64,000 bases of DNA from Stenotrophomonas maltophilia (GCF_039555535.1 NZ_CP154630.1:2307001-2371000); one strand, 5' to 3'; positions 46,963-56,480 are shown, numbered from the stretch's first letter. A program made the numbers and translations. The notes: generated from the letters alone by a model not told the origin.

Positions 46963-48216
46963 CTACAGACTCCAATCGACCCGCAGGCCGGCGATCAGCG
47001 CATTCGGTAGATCATGCTGGCGTGCGGGTTCGTTGAACTGGTCCGGATGCACGATGTAGTGCAGGTTGGGTGCGACCCGAAGCTGCGGGGTGACCTGGAT
47101 GCCATAGCTCAGTTCCATCATCACCTGGCTCCCGTGCGGGGTACCGCTGCCACCCGCCGCGGCACGGGCGAGGCGCAGGTTCTCCAGCGCGATGCTGCTG
47201 TACTTCTGCTGGGTCACGACGAAGGCGATGCTGTCCTGCGGCCGGCTGGCGAACGTGCCTTTCTGCACCAGGCCGGCCTGCAGGAAGTGATCCTCGATCA
47301 ACTGGCCGGAGGTACCCTTGAGTGCGGCACCGAAGAGGGTCAGGCCACGACCGCTGCCATCGCTGCTGAGCTGCTGCTCGAACCGGGCGAACGCACCGGA
47401 GCGACCATGACGTGTCGCGTACTCCTGGCCACTGAGCAGCGCCGACATGCCGTTGGCATCGCGCAGCGGGTCGCGGTAGGTCGAGTTGTCCTGCCAGCCA
47501 CCCAGTTCGTAGCGGGCCTTCAAGCGCGCCGACGCGGGGCTGCGCCAGCCGATCGTGTAGGGCACGACCCAGCCGGTGGCCTGGTTCGTGCTCCATTTCA
47601 GGCCGTGCTGGCCATCTTCGGCCTGGCTCGGGTCGACCTGGTACGCGCCCACGCGTACGTAGACATCCGGCGTCACCCATGCCGTGGCATCAGCCATCCA
47701 GCTCGATACCGGCCACCATGTGAAGCTGCTGGTGCGGAACACATAGGTCGGGTTGCCGCAGGCCGAGTTGCCCTGGAAGTACTGGCACCACTCCGAACCG
47801 AGATGATGGATGTTGGCGACGCTTCGCCCTGCTTCCAGCACCAGTCGGTCGTTGAGCAGTTTCTGCTCGATCGTCAGATTGGCCAGGCGCGTTCCCTGGC
47901 CACCGTAGATCTCCTGCACCGAGGTGCTGTTGCCCGTACTGCTGTTGGCGAGATTGGTGCCGTGGCGGTTGATGCCGTAAGCCTTGATCGTTGCGCCCCG
48001 CCAGCCGAACGCGGCGTCCAGGTCCACGTCGGCACCGAACATCAGCTGGCCGGCATAGGCCGTGCCGCTGCGCTTGCCGCCGTCAAGCGTGGCGGCCGCC
48101 TCGCCGGTGTAGGCGAGCCTGGGAGTGAAGACGTCGCTCGCGTCTGCGGTGGCGGCCAGGGATGGCAGGGCAAGCGCGATCGCCATCGGCAACATGTGTC
48201 GGGAAGAGCGGGTCAT
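46963..48216 (-). CDS. carbohydrate-selective porin, OprB family
   Basis: A 417-residue outer-membrane porin. The signal peptide is at residues 1-26 (LPMAIALALPSLAATADA). The OprB pattern is clear: GATIKAYGINRHGTNL, LLNDRLVLEAGRSVAN, SEWCQYFQGNSACGN with a likely disulfide, and a C-terminal VDWSL. AAGGA precedes the ATG. It is the last gene behind fruB, fruK and fruA, 83 bp after fruA, so it probably provides outer-membrane entry of fructose for the phosphotransferase system. Confidence 0.9.
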   Translation of the reverse strand: MTRSSRHMLPMAIALALPSLAATADASDVFTPRLAYTGEAAATLDGGKRSGTAYAGQLMFGADVDLDAAFGWRGATIKAYGINRHGTNLANSSTGNSTSVQEIYGGQGTRLANLTIEQKLLNDRLVLEAGRSVANIHHLGSEWCQYFQGNSACGNPTYVFRTSSFTWWPVSSWMADATAWVTPDVYVRVGAYQVDPSQAEDGQHGLKWSTNQATGWVVPYTIGWRSPASARLKARYELGGWQDNSTYRDPLRDANGMSALLSGQEYATRHGRSGAFARFEQQLSSDGSGRGLTLFGAALKGTSGQLIEDHFLQAGLVQKGTFASRPQDSIAFVVTQQKYSSIALENLRLARAAAGGSGTPHGSQVMMELSYGIQVTPQLRVAPNLHYIVHPDQFNEPARQHDLPNALIAGLRVDWSL

Positions 48217-48299
48217 GGGCGAGGGTCCTTGTGCAGGGCGTAGGTCGCTGCGCCCCTGCGTGCGCAGGGGAGGTGGCAGGGGCTTGGCGATGGGGTGGA

Positions 48300-50003
48300 T
48301 CAGGCCGGCGTGGTGACCGGCTTCTTGAGGATGCGCAGCGCGACCGCAGTGACGGCCACGCCGGCCAGCAGTGCCAACAGGTAGATGCCGAGGTGAGTGA
48401 CTGCGTTCGGGATCGGCAGCACGAACACGCCGCCGTGCGGCACCTTCAGCTCGACGCCAGCGGCCATCGAGATTGCACCTGCCACGGCAGAACCAAGGAT
48501 CAGCGCTGGAATGGTGCGCAGCGGATCACGCGCGGCGTAGGGGATCGCGCCTTCGGTCACGAAACTGAGGCCAAGCACGCCGGCAGCACCGGCCGTGCCG
48601 CGCTCCTCGGCGGTGAAGCGGTTGCTGAACAGCCATGTCGCCAGTGCAATACCCAGCGGCGGCGTCATGCCGCCGATCATCGTCGCCGCCATCGGCGTGT
48701 AGACCTGGCTGGAAATCAATGCAGTAGAGAACGCGTAGGACGCCTTGTTGACCGGCCCGCCCATGTCCACCGCCATCATTCCGCCCAGCAGCAGGCCAAG
48801 CAGGATCGCGCTGCCGCCCTGCATGCCGCGCAGCCAGTCGGTCAGCCAGGCCAGCAGCCCGGCGACCGGCGTGCCGATCACGTACATCATCAACAGGCCG
48901 ACCAGCAGCGTGCCCAGGACCGGCAGGATCAGCACCGGTTTGAGGCCTTCCAGGCTGCGCGGCAGGCGCAGCGCACGGTTGATCCAGTGCACGCCGTAGC
49001 CAGCGATGAAACCAGCCAGGATGCCGCCGATGAAGCCAGCATCCATGTTCACTGCTACCAGCCCGCCGATCATGCCGGGCGCAATGCCGGGGCGGTCGGC
49101 GATGGAGTAAGCGATGTAACCGGCCAGTGCGGGCACCATCAACATGAAGCCGGACTTGGCCCCGATCTGGAACAGCGACCAGGCCAGCGTGCCCTTGTGG
49201 GCATCGTCGAAGGCATAGATGCCGCCGAGTGCGAATGCCAGTGCGATCAGCAGGCCGCCGGCAGTGACGAACGGCAGCATGAACGACACGCCGGTCATCA
49301 GGTGCTTGTAGGGCCCGGTGGCCTTGGTCTTTTCGGTCGTGCGCCCTGAAGTTGCCGTACCTGCCTGCATGCCGGCCTCGGCCAGCGCCTTGCGGATCAG
49401 GTTCTGGCCGTCGTTGATCGCCGGTTTGGTGCCGCTCTTGAACAGGCGTTTGCCAGCGAAGCGCGACAGATCGACTTCGCGGTCTGCGGCGATCAGGACG
49501 AGGTCAGCAGCCGCGATTTCCTCGTCGCTCAACGCGTCCTGCGCGCCGACCGAGCCCTGGGTTTCGACCCGGATTGCATGGCCCAGCGCCTTGGCGGCCT
49601 GTTGCAGCCCCTCAGCCGCCATGAAGGTGTGAGCAATGCCGGTGGGGCAGGAAGTAACGGCAACGATGCGCTTGCCCGCATCCGTGCCGGCGTCGTTCGA
49701 CCGTGCGGCCGCGAGCGGTGCGAGCGCCGCAATCGGGTCGTCCAGTACCTCGCCCAAGCTGGCATGCGCGATCTCAGCATTGGCGAAGCGCGCGATGTCC
49801 GGCTCACCACCACCCACCAGCAGCAGGTGCGTCGCGGCGGCGGCGTTCGATGCAGGCAGTGCGCCGGTCACGCCCTGGTCGCTGCGGATCTCGATCATCA
49901 GCTCGAGCCCGCGCTGGCGGGCGGCGCGGCGCAGCGCTTCGGCGGCAAGAACCGCCTCGATGCTGCGCTCGCCAGCGGCGATGACTACGGTGAAAGCGTG
50001 CAT
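48300..50003 (-). CDS. fruA: PTS fructose permease EIIBC
   Basis: A 567-residue fructose permease. Residues 1-100 form a degenerate EIIB-like domain without the active Cys. A second EIIB domain has C119 in AVTSCPTGIAHTF, the phosphorylated residue. The membrane EIIC domain starts near 220 (KHLMTGVSFMLPFVTAGGLL) and contains GFIAGYGVHWIN and AMMAVDMGGPVNKASYAFS-like motifs (as seen: MAVDMGGPVNKASYAF). It takes fructose through the inner membrane as fructose-1-phosphate. It follows fruK by 87 bp in the operon. Confidence 0.96.
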   Translation of the reverse strand: MHAFTVVIAAGERSIEAVLAAEALRRAARQRGLELMIEIRSDQGVTGALPASNAAAATHLLLVGGGEPDIARFANAEIAHASLGEVLDDPIAALAPLAAARSNDAGTDAGKRIVAVTSCPTGIAHTFMAAEGLQQAAKALGHAIRVETQGSVGAQDALSDEEIAAADLVLIAADREVDLSRFAGKRLFKSGTKPAINDGQNLIRKALAEAGMQAGTATSGRTTEKTKATGPYKHLMTGVSFMLPFVTAGGLLIALAFALGGIYAFDDAHKGTLAWSLFQIGAKSGFMLMVPALAGYIAYSIADRPGIAPGMIGGLVAVNMDAGFIGGILAGFIAGYGVHWINRALRLPRSLEGLKPVLILPVLGTLLVGLLMMYVIGTPVAGLLAWLTDWLRGMQGGSAILLGLLLGGMMAVDMGGPVNKASYAFSTALISSQVYTPMAATMIGGMTPPLGIALATWLFSNRFTAEERGTAGAAGVLGLSFVTEGAIPYAARDPLRTIPALILGSAVAGAISMAAGVELKVPHGGVFVLPIPNAVTHLGIYLLALLAGVAVTAVALRILKKPVTTPA

Positions 50004-50090
50004 GGGAACTCCTGGAATTCTTCGGGTTCGTCCTTGCCGAAGGCGCTGCGGTCGGCGTGAAGCCAGCCGCCGTGCCTCCGGCAGACAGGG

Positions 50091-51047
50091 TCAATCCAAC
50101 CGCTCGATCAGTACATCGCCGGCCCATGCGCGTACCTGCGCCGGGTCCAGCCGTCGTGCATCACCGCTTTGCAGCCGGCTCATCGAGAACGCGGTCGCCA
50201 GCCGTGCGCAGCCGGCCAGATCGAGGGCGGGCTCCAGCATCGCGGCAGCGATGCCGGCGACCATGGCGTCGCCCGCACCGACCGTGCTGCCCTGGGCCAG
50301 TCGCGGCGGTCGTGCGACCAACGCGCCGCTGCGATTAATGAACAGCGCGCCGTCGGTGCCCATCGAGATCGCTGCGAGCGCCACCCCGCGTTCGACCAGG
50401 GCCTGACCAGCGACGCGCAGGGCGCTGCGGTCCAGCAGCGGCGTGCCGGTCCAAGCCTCCAGCTCCTGGCGGTTGGGCTTGACCGCGTAGGGCAATGCAC
50501 CCGCAGTGCCACTCAACGCAGCGGCAAGCGCATCGCCACTGGTGTCCAGCAGCACGCGCGCCCCGGCGGCACCGGCCTGCACCTGCAGCCGCGCCCATGC
50601 GTCGGCCGGCAGGCCGGACGGCAGGCTGCCGGACAGCACCACCGGCAGGCCCGGCAGCAGCAGGGCACCGAGCCGGCGCGACACGGCGTCCAGATCGGCA
50701 TCGTCGAGTGCCAGGCCGGGCAGGTTGATGTCGGTGGTCTCTCCGTCTTCCTCGTCAACCAGCTTGATGTTGGTGCGGGTGCTGCCCGGAATACGCAGGC
50801 AGCCATCTACGATGCCGCGCGCCGAGAACAACGTACCGAACACACCGTCGTTGCCGCCACCGAGTACGCCCAGTGCCGTGGTCGGCACGCCCCAGTCGGC
50901 CAGGCAGGCGGCCACGTTGATGCCCTTGCCACCCGCATCGTCGCGGCTGCTGCGCGCGCGATGCACATGGCCCGGCCGCAGGCTGGCCAGCCGCACGGTC
51001 TGGTCGATCGCCGGGTTCAAGGTAACGGTGACGGCGCGGGCATTCAT
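50091..51047 (-). CDS. fruK: 1-phosphofructokinase
   Basis: A 318-residue PfkB-family kinase that converts fructose-1-phosphate to fructose-1,6-bisphosphate. Family marks are TLNPAIDQTVRL near the N-terminus, DDAGGKGINVAACL, and the C-terminal catalytic motif GSTVGAGDAMVAGI. Its ATG overlaps the fruB stop by 4 bp. It lies between fruB and fruA, the usual order in this group. Confidence 0.96.
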   Translation of the reverse strand: MNARAVTVTLNPAIDQTVRLASLRPGHVHRARSSRDDAGGKGINVAACLADWGVPTTALGVLGGGNDGVFGTLFSARGIVDGCLRIPGSTRTNIKLVDEEDGETTDINLPGLALDDADLDAVSRRLGALLLPGLPVVLSGSLPSGLPADAWARLQVQAGAAGARVLLDTSGDALAAALSGTAGALPYAVKPNRQELEAWTGTPLLDRSALRVAGQALVERGVALAAISMGTDGALFINRSGALVARPPRLAQGSTVGAGDAMVAGIAAAMLEPALDLAGCARLATAFSMSRLQSGDARRLDPAQVRAWAGDVLIERLD

Positions 51048-53554
51048 GCACCTGCTCCATCGAGGGCGCGTACCTGCTCGGCGGTTTCGCAGTCCAGCGC
51101 GGCATTGGCCAGCCTCTGCAGATCGGCCAGCGCAGTGCCGCGCAGGCGTGCCTTCACCGACGGGATGTCGTTCGGGGTCATCGACAGTTCGTCCACGCCC
51201 AGCCCTGCCAGCAGCATCGCACCGAACGGATCGCCGGCCAGGCCACCGCAGACACCCACCCAGCGCCCCTGCGTGCGTGCACCTTCCACCGTGGCGCGGA
51301 TCGCGCGCAGCACGGCCGGATGCAGGCTGTCGGCTTCTGCGGCCAGCTCCGGGTTCTGGCGGTCGATGGCCAGCACGTACTGGGTCAGGTCGTTGGTACC
51401 GATCGAGAAGAAGTCGGCGTGGCGGGCCAGCGCATCGCTCTGGGTTGCGGCGGCCGGGACTTCGATCATGATGCCGATCGGCACGTCGGGTGCCTCCAGT
51501 TCGGCGCGCAGGCGCTCGCAGATGGCGCGCAGTGCCGTCAGCTCCGGCACCGAGGTGATCATCGGGAACATGATGGACAGGCGTGCACCGTCTCTGGCCG
51601 TTCGATACAGCGCACGCAGCTGCGGCTCCAGCAGGTCGGGGCGGCGCAGCAGCAGGCGCGCGCCACGTACGCCGAGGAACGGGTTTTCCTCGTGCGGCAG
51701 CTCCAGGTGGGCGACCTGCTTGTCGCCACCGATATCGAGCGCGCGCACGATCAACGGACGGCCGTCCAGCGCCTTGGCCATGGCCATGTAGGTTGCGTAC
51801 TGCTCATCCTCGCTGGGCGTGCTGCCGCGTTCGAGGAACAGGAATTCGGTGCGCATCAGGCCAACAGCTTCCGCGCCCTGTTCCAGCGCCAATGGCACCT
51901 GCTCCGGCAGGTTCACGTTGGCGCCGATGTCGATGCGATGGCCATCGGTGGTCTGCGCCGGCTGCGCACGCTGTGCGGCTTCACGCGCGCGGATCTGCTG
52001 CTGCTCGGCGATCCAGGCGCGAGCCGAAGCAAGATCTGCCTCGGAGGGGGACAGGTAAAGCCGCCCGATGCTGCCGTCGATGATCGCCTCGCGGCCGGCC
52101 TGGATCGCCAGCAGTTCGGCGCCACCGGCAACCAGCGCCGGCAGGCCGAGCGTGCGCGAGAGGATTGCGGTGTGTGAGGTGGGACCGCCCAGTGCAGTGG
52201 CGAGGCCGAGCACGCGGCGGGTGTCGAGGTTGGCGGTATCGGAGGGCGACAGGTCGGCGGCAAGCAGGATGCACGGCTGCGTCGGCAGATCGGCCAGGCC
52301 GCCGCCGGCCGCAGAGGGGTCAAGCTGCGCCAGTACGCGCCGACCCACATCGCGCAGGTCGGCAGCGCGCCCGGCCAGCACCGGATTGCCCAGCGCCGCC
52401 AGCCCGGAGGCGATCTGCTCGATGGCCTGATGCCAGGACCACGCAACGCCGTGGCCTTCAACCATCAGCTGGCAGGTGCGGGTAATCAGGTCGGTGTCGT
52501 CAAGCAGCGCAGCCTGCGCCTTGAAGATTGCTGCATCCGAGGCGCCAAGGCGGCGCTGGGTGTCGTCCTGCAGCGCGGCCAACTGCTGGCGGGTGCGACC
52601 CAGTGCATCCTGCAGGCGTGCGCCGCCCTCGCCGAGCGGGGCCGGGCGATCGGCAACATCGGCCTGCGCGCTGGCCAGTACATGCACCGGGCCGATAGCC
52701 AACCCGGGGCTGGCGCCGATGCCGACGATCGCCGCCTGCGCTTCGGGCGGATTCCAGCCCGCGACCGGCGCCGCCTTCCGCTGTGCTGCACGCTCCGCAT
52801 CGGTCTTTTCCTGCGCCACCAGCCCGTTCATGACCTTGCGCAGTGCGGCCAGCAGGGCGGGGGCATCGGCGCCCTCGGCAGAAACGCTCACGGCATCGCC
52901 CTCGCGAAGCCCGAGCTGCAGCAGCGCCACCAGACTCTTGGCATCGGCCACCTGATCGCCCGCGCGCACCTGCGCACGGGCCGTGAAACCCCGCGCCGAC
53001 TCGGCCCAGCGCGTGGCCGGGCGGGCGTGCAGTCCGCTGGGGTAGGCAATGGTCCAGTCGAAGCGCTCGGCCAGGTCCGCCACCGGCACGTGGGCGACGG
53101 TGACCGCGACATCACTGGCCAGCGCATTGACGATGTCGCTCGCATCGTGGGTCGTGAACAACCGCTGCAGCGCGGCCTCGTCCTGGATCAGGCGGGTCAG
53201 CCTGCGCAGCAGGGTGATGTGGGTATCGGACTGGGCGGCGATGCCAACCACCAGGCGGGTGACCTGGCCCGGGTTCCATTCCACGCCTTCCGGCAACTGC
53301 AGCACCGCGATGCCGTCGCGGCGCACCAGGTGGCGGTCCTCGCCGAGCCCATGCGGGATGGCCACGCCATGGCCGAGGAAGGTGTTCGCCAGCGCTTCGC
53401 GGCGTCCCATGCTGGCCTCGTAGCCCGGCGCCACGCAGCCGGCGGCGACCAGCATCTGGGCTACCTGGGCGATGGCATCGGTCTTGTCCTGTGCCCGCGC
53501 GTCCAGGCGGATCAGTTCCCGGCTGACGGGAGAGGGGGAGGTCAGGGGCGACAA
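51044..53554 (-). CDS. fruB: PTS fructose multiphosphoryl transfer protein (EIIA-HPr-EI fusion)
   Basis: An 836-residue fusion that carries phosphate from PEP to FruA. The EIIA domain has H68 in GVAIPHGLG, the HPr domain has H176 in YPSGLHARPAT, and the EI domain has its histidine at 461 in GGPTSHTAIL, with the PEP-binding part ending in SIGTNDLTQYVLA and GVCGGLAGDP. A TTG at 53554 with GGAG 6 bases upstream is chosen as start. ATGs at 53656 and 53680 would place the GGGAACGTTCCC operator inside the coding region and add residues unlike the family. Total length fits FruB of xanthomonads. Confidence 0.93.
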   Translation of the reverse strand: MSPLTSPSPVSRELIRLDARAQDKTDAIAQVAQMLVAAGCVAPGYEASMGRREALANTFLGHGVAIPHGLGEDRHLVRRDGIAVLQLPEGVEWNPGQVTRLVVGIAAQSDTHITLLRRLTRLIQDEAALQRLFTTHDASDIVNALASDVAVTVAHVPVADLAERFDWTIAYPSGLHARPATRWAESARGFTARAQVRAGDQVADAKSLVALLQLGLREGDAVSVSAEGADAPALLAALRKVMNGLVAQEKTDAERAAQRKAAPVAGWNPPEAQAAIVGIGASPGLAIGPVHVLASAQADVADRPAPLGEGGARLQDALGRTRQQLAALQDDTQRRLGASDAAIFKAQAALLDDTDLITRTCQLMVEGHGVAWSWHQAIEQIASGLAALGNPVLAGRAADLRDVGRRVLAQLDPSAAGGGLADLPTQPCILLAADLSPSDTANLDTRRVLGLATALGGPTSHTAILSRTLGLPALVAGGAELLAIQAGREAIIDGSIGRLYLSPSEADLASARAWIAEQQQIRAREAAQRAQPAQTTDGHRIDIGANVNLPEQVPLALEQGAEAVGLMRTEFLFLERGSTPSEDEQYATYMAMAKALDGRPLIVRALDIGGDKQVAHLELPHEENPFLGVRGARLLLRRPDLLEPQLRALYRTARDGARLSIMFPMITSVPELTALRAICERLRAELEAPDVPIGIMIEVPAAATQSDALARHADFFSIGTNDLTQYVLAIDRQNPELAAEADSLHPAVLRAIRATVEGARTQGRWVGVCGGLAGDPFGAMLLAGLGVDELSMTPNDIPSVKARLRGTALADLQRLANAALDCETAEQVRALDGAGA

Positions 53555-53588
53555 AGCGGGCTCCGGGAGGGGGTGGCTGGGGCGTATT

Positions 53589-53600
53589 GGGAACGTTCCC
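53589..53600. promoter_or_regulatory. FruR operator upstream of fruB
   Basis: GGGAACGTTCCC is a perfect 12-bp palindrome 34 bp upstream of the fruB TTG start. It matches the second site before fruR except for one base. Confidence 0.8.
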
Positions 53601-53697
53601 ACTGCGCATTTCAATGTGCACTGCACAAAAAGCCAATAGTCCTTTGGCGTTAGCATTGTCCTTAGGGGCCATCCGGCCATGAACAGCGCACGTTTCC

Positions 53698-53709
53698 GGG
53701 AACGTTTCC
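53698..53709. promoter_or_regulatory. FruR operator at the fruR start
   Basis: GGGAACGTTTCC ends one base before the fruR ATG at 53711 and overlaps its ribosome-binding region, which suggests that FruR represses its own gene as well as fruBKA. Confidence 0.75.
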
Positions 53710-53710
53710 A

Positions 53711-54694
53711 ATGAGCATCAGCATCAACGACGTCGCACGCGTGGCGGGGGTCTCCAAATCCACGGTGTCACGGGTGCTCGGCGGCGGTCCGGTCAGCGAG
53801 GACGTGCGCGGCAGGGTCGAGCTGGCGATCCGCCAGACCGGCTATCGACCCAACCTGCAGGCCAGGCGACTGCGCTCCCGGCACACCGGCATCATCGGCC
53901 TGATCGTCGCGGACATCCGCAATCCCTTCTTCACGGCGCTGATCCGCGCAGTGGAGGAGGTGGCCTATCGCGAAGGATTGCGCGTGACCCTCTGCAACAC
54001 CGACGAGGACCCGGAGCGGGAGGCGCTGTATCTGCAGTTGATGCACGAAGAGCGCATCAGTGGCCTGATCTTCGCGCCGACCCGGACCACGGTGGGCCGG
54101 CTCGAACGGCTCACGCTGGATTATCCAACGGTGCTGGTGGACCGCGCCGCCCCCGGCGGGTCGATCGACAGCGTGGTACTCGACAATCCGGCAGCGATGG
54201 CGGGCCTGGTCGAGCATCTGGTCGAGCGCGGCTATCGCCGTATCGGCGGATTGTTCGGCAGCACCAGTACCACGGCGGCCGAGCGTCGCGACGGCTATCT
54301 CGCTGCGATGCGCACCCATGGGTTGCAGCCGGACTACCGCGAGGTTGAACCCACGGCCGAAGCCGCCATCGCGACGGTCGGGCAGTGGCTCGCCACGCCA
54401 TCACGCCCCGAGGCACTGGTGACCAGCAACAGCCTGCTGTTGATGGGGGCATTGAAAGCCGCCCGCAGCGCTGGGCTGGCGATTCCCGAGGCGTTGGCGC
54501 TGGCCGGCTTCGACAACGAACGCTGGACCGAACTGGTCGAGCCGGGCATCACCGTGATCGAGCAACCGGTTGAGGAGATGGGGCGGGCCGCGATGTCGAT
54601 GCTGCTTGAACGCCTGCGCACGCCAGCACTGCCTGTGCGCCGGCTGGTGATGACGGGTCGGTGCGTGGGCAGAGGGTCGACGGCTGCGCGATAG
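53711..54694 (+). CDS. fruR: LacI-family fructose repressor
   Basis: A 327-residue LacI-family regulator. The helix-turn-helix and hinge occupy residues 4-60 (SINDVARVAGVSKSTVSRVL, NLQARRLRSRHTGIIGLIV). The effector domain follows, with IRNPFFTALIRAVEEVAYRE. It is divergent from fruBKA across 156 bp containing two GGGAACGTTYCC sites. The likely effector is fructose-1-phosphate or fructose-1,6-bisphosphate, as for Cra/FruR proteins. Confidence 0.92.
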   Translation: MSISINDVARVAGVSKSTVSRVLGGGPVSEDVRGRVELAIRQTGYRPNLQARRLRSRHTGIIGLIVADIRNPFFTALIRAVEEVAYREGLRVTLCNTDEDPEREALYLQLMHEERISGLIFAPTRTTVGRLERLTLDYPTVLVDRAAPGGSIDSVVLDNPAAMAGLVEHLVERGYRRIGGLFGSTSTTAAERRDGYLAAMRTHGLQPDYREVEPTAEAAIATVGQWLATPSRPEALVTSNSLLLMGALKAARSAGLAIPEALALAGFDNERWTELVEPGITVIEQPVEEMGRAAMSMLLERLRTPALPVRRLVMTGRCVGRGSTAAR

Positions 54695-54792
54695 CTCGAC
54701 GCCCGGTTGCGGCCAACCCTGAGAGCGCCGTTCGGGTGTTGGCCGGCCGACCGTCGTCTGTTACAAGCCATCTGTACACGCAGACACCATGG

Positions 54793-55422
54793 ATGATTGC
54801 CTTGTCAGAGCCTTACTCAGCGCTGCTCCGCCTGCAGTTGTGCCCCGAAGATCTCTCCAGATGGCTGTCCGCGCCCGTGCCCACAGCGTCCCGATGGTCC
54901 GACTGGCGATGCATCGCCGGGTAGTGGCACCTGGGAAACGGTGAATACCTGGCCTCTTCAAGCGACGAGGCGTTGGATCACCTGCTTGCGGACTGCCAGG
55001 CGCTGCTGGCCCGCTACCCCGACAATCGCGCCGCATTGAAAGCCTTCCTGGCCTCTGCACAGGCTGAGAACATCCGGGTCGCCGCCCATGACCGCAGCAG
55101 CACGCACTTTGTTGCAGGATCGCTGACCTATTCAGAAAGCCTCTACGATCTCATTGCGTTTCTTGCGGTGGCACGAAGCGCCGCCGACTTCCTGAAGGCA
55201 GGTGACCAGGGGGTGGCGCTGATCCACGACTATCTCTGGGCCGAGAACGATCAGCGGGAGACCATTGCCGCGATTGCGCTGGCAGGCCACGGCGAATCCA
55301 GCTTCCTGTCTTCCACTGACCTGGATACCGCCACCGCATCCTTCGAGACATTGGTGGAGGCCATGCTGGAAGACCGGGACGACCCGGAGTTTCATCCGCG
55401 CAACCAGCTCGATCGACTTTGA
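54793..55422 (+). pseudogene. hypothetical protein gene interrupted by an in-frame TAG
   Basis: From the ATG at 54793 one frame reads 43 residues (IALSEPYSALLRLQLCPED in part, then WLSAPVPTASRWSDWRCIAG) to a TAG at 54922-54924. It continues in the same frame with protein-like sequence (WHLGNGEYLASSSDEALDHL in part) for 165 more residues to 55422. The two parts have the composition of one acidic, helical 209-residue cytoplasmic protein. A TTG at 54973 could restart translation and give 149 residues. I recognise no domain. One base change explains the break. A base-call error is possible. Confidence 0.6.
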
Positions 55423-55468
55423 CCCTCGCTGCGTGGAACCCACAGAGACGACCACCAAGGACCCCGAC

Positions 55469-55879
55469 ATGAAAGGACATCAGGCCCTCCACGCGCGCCG
55501 CGGCATGCGTCGGCTCCTCGCACTTGGCCTCTGCGCCCTGGCGGGGTCCGCCCTCGCCGGAACAACGCAACCGGCACGCACCTGGCTTGTCAGTGGCGCC
55601 GAACTCCTCACCCTGCTGCAGGGCAAAGGCGCCGACGGCTTCTGCGACGGCGATCAGTGCCGGAACCTGTCCAGCGCTCGCGCCAGCGCCTATATCCAGG
55701 GCGTTGCCGATGCCAGCCACGCCCAGTGGTGTGGCCAAGGCCGGATTCTTCCGCACGAGCTGGTTGACCGGGTCGCTTCACATCTTCGACAGCTGCCCCA
55801 AGGGAAACTGCAGCAGGATGCTGCACCCTTGGTCGTCGATGGGCTGAGGGCGGCCTTTCCCTGTGATCGAGGGGCATGA
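55469..55879 (+). CDS. Rap1a/Tai-family immunity-like secreted protein
   Basis: A 136-residue exported protein. A signal peptide (MRRLLALGLCALAGSALAG) begins at the second Met. The mature part has the Rap1a pattern: WLVSGAELLTLL, two Cys in GFCDGDQCRN, ASAYIQGVADASHA, a further Cys in AQWCGQG, then a helical end with the last Cys in FPCDRG. Rap1a-like proteins neutralise type VI secretion amidase effectors in the periplasm. No effector gene is adjacent, so it may be an orphan immunity protein or have another role. AAGGA precedes the ATG at 55469. Confidence 0.75.
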   Translation: MKGHQALHARRGMRRLLALGLCALAGSALAGTTQPARTWLVSGAELLTLLQGKGADGFCDGDQCRNLSSARASAYIQGVADASHAQWCGQGRILPHELVDRVASHLRQLPQGKLQQDAAPLVVDGLRAAFPCDRGA

Positions 55880-55974
55880 CCCAGCAATGCCCGAGGTGAC
55901 TCGGCCTCCTCCGCGGAGAGGTCCGCGCCCTTCGTGGAGCCCTCTCTGTTCCGCCTGAAGCTGGAGCCGAAATA

Positions 55975-56424
55975 GTGAAGACACACACACGAGTGGCGAG
56001 CGCGGAAGATCTTGAACAGGTCGCGATGCTGTTCGACAAGTATCGACAGTTCTACGCGCAGCCGGCAGACCTGCCATTGGCAAGGCAATTCATGCATGCA
56101 CGCCTGTCAGAAGGCGATTCGCTTGTACTGGTGGCCGAGGCAGATGGGGACCGCCTTGTCGGGTTCACCCAGCTGTACCCGCTGTTTGACTCCATCAGCG
56201 CACGCCCAAGCTTCGTACTCTATGATCTTTACGTCGACAGACCAGCACGTCGCACTGGTGTTGCCCGCACCCTCATGATCAACGCCGTTGAAGAAGCACG
56301 AAGACGCGGCGCAGCGCGCATCGAGCTGCAGACGGCGAAGGACAACGCGGCTGCGCAGGCGCTCTATGCAGGACTCGGATGGCAGCGCGATGAGGATTTC
56401 TTCATCTTCGCCATTCATCCTTGA
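55975..56424 (+). CDS. GNAT-family N-acetyltransferase
   Basis: A 149-residue acetyltransferase starting with GTG at 55975, with GGAG 9 bases upstream. The acetyl-CoA-binding motif A is DLYVDRPARRTGVARTLM, followed by the helix NAVEEARRRGAARIELQT and the C-terminal pattern AAQALYAGLGWQRDEDFF. This matches single-domain GNAT enzymes that acetylate small molecules or N-termini; the substrate is unknown. A terminator-like hairpin follows at 56481-56505. Confidence 0.9.
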   Translation: MKTHTRVASAEDLEQVAMLFDKYRQFYAQPADLPLARQFMHARLSEGDSLVLVAEADGDRLVGFTQLYPLFDSISARPSFVLYDLYVDRPARRTGVARTLMINAVEEARRRGAARIELQTAKDNAAAQALYAGLGWQRDEDFFIFAIHP

Positions 56425-56480
56425 TGGCCGTATCCGCCGCGCTTTGGATCGCCGAAGAACTCAGGCGACCATGGCAGAGG

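Noticed and set aside
53616..53626. Dyad GTGCACTGCAC between fruB and fruR as a further operator
   Set aside because: Short, not repeated elsewhere in the locus, and the two GGGAACGTTYCC sites already account for FruR control.
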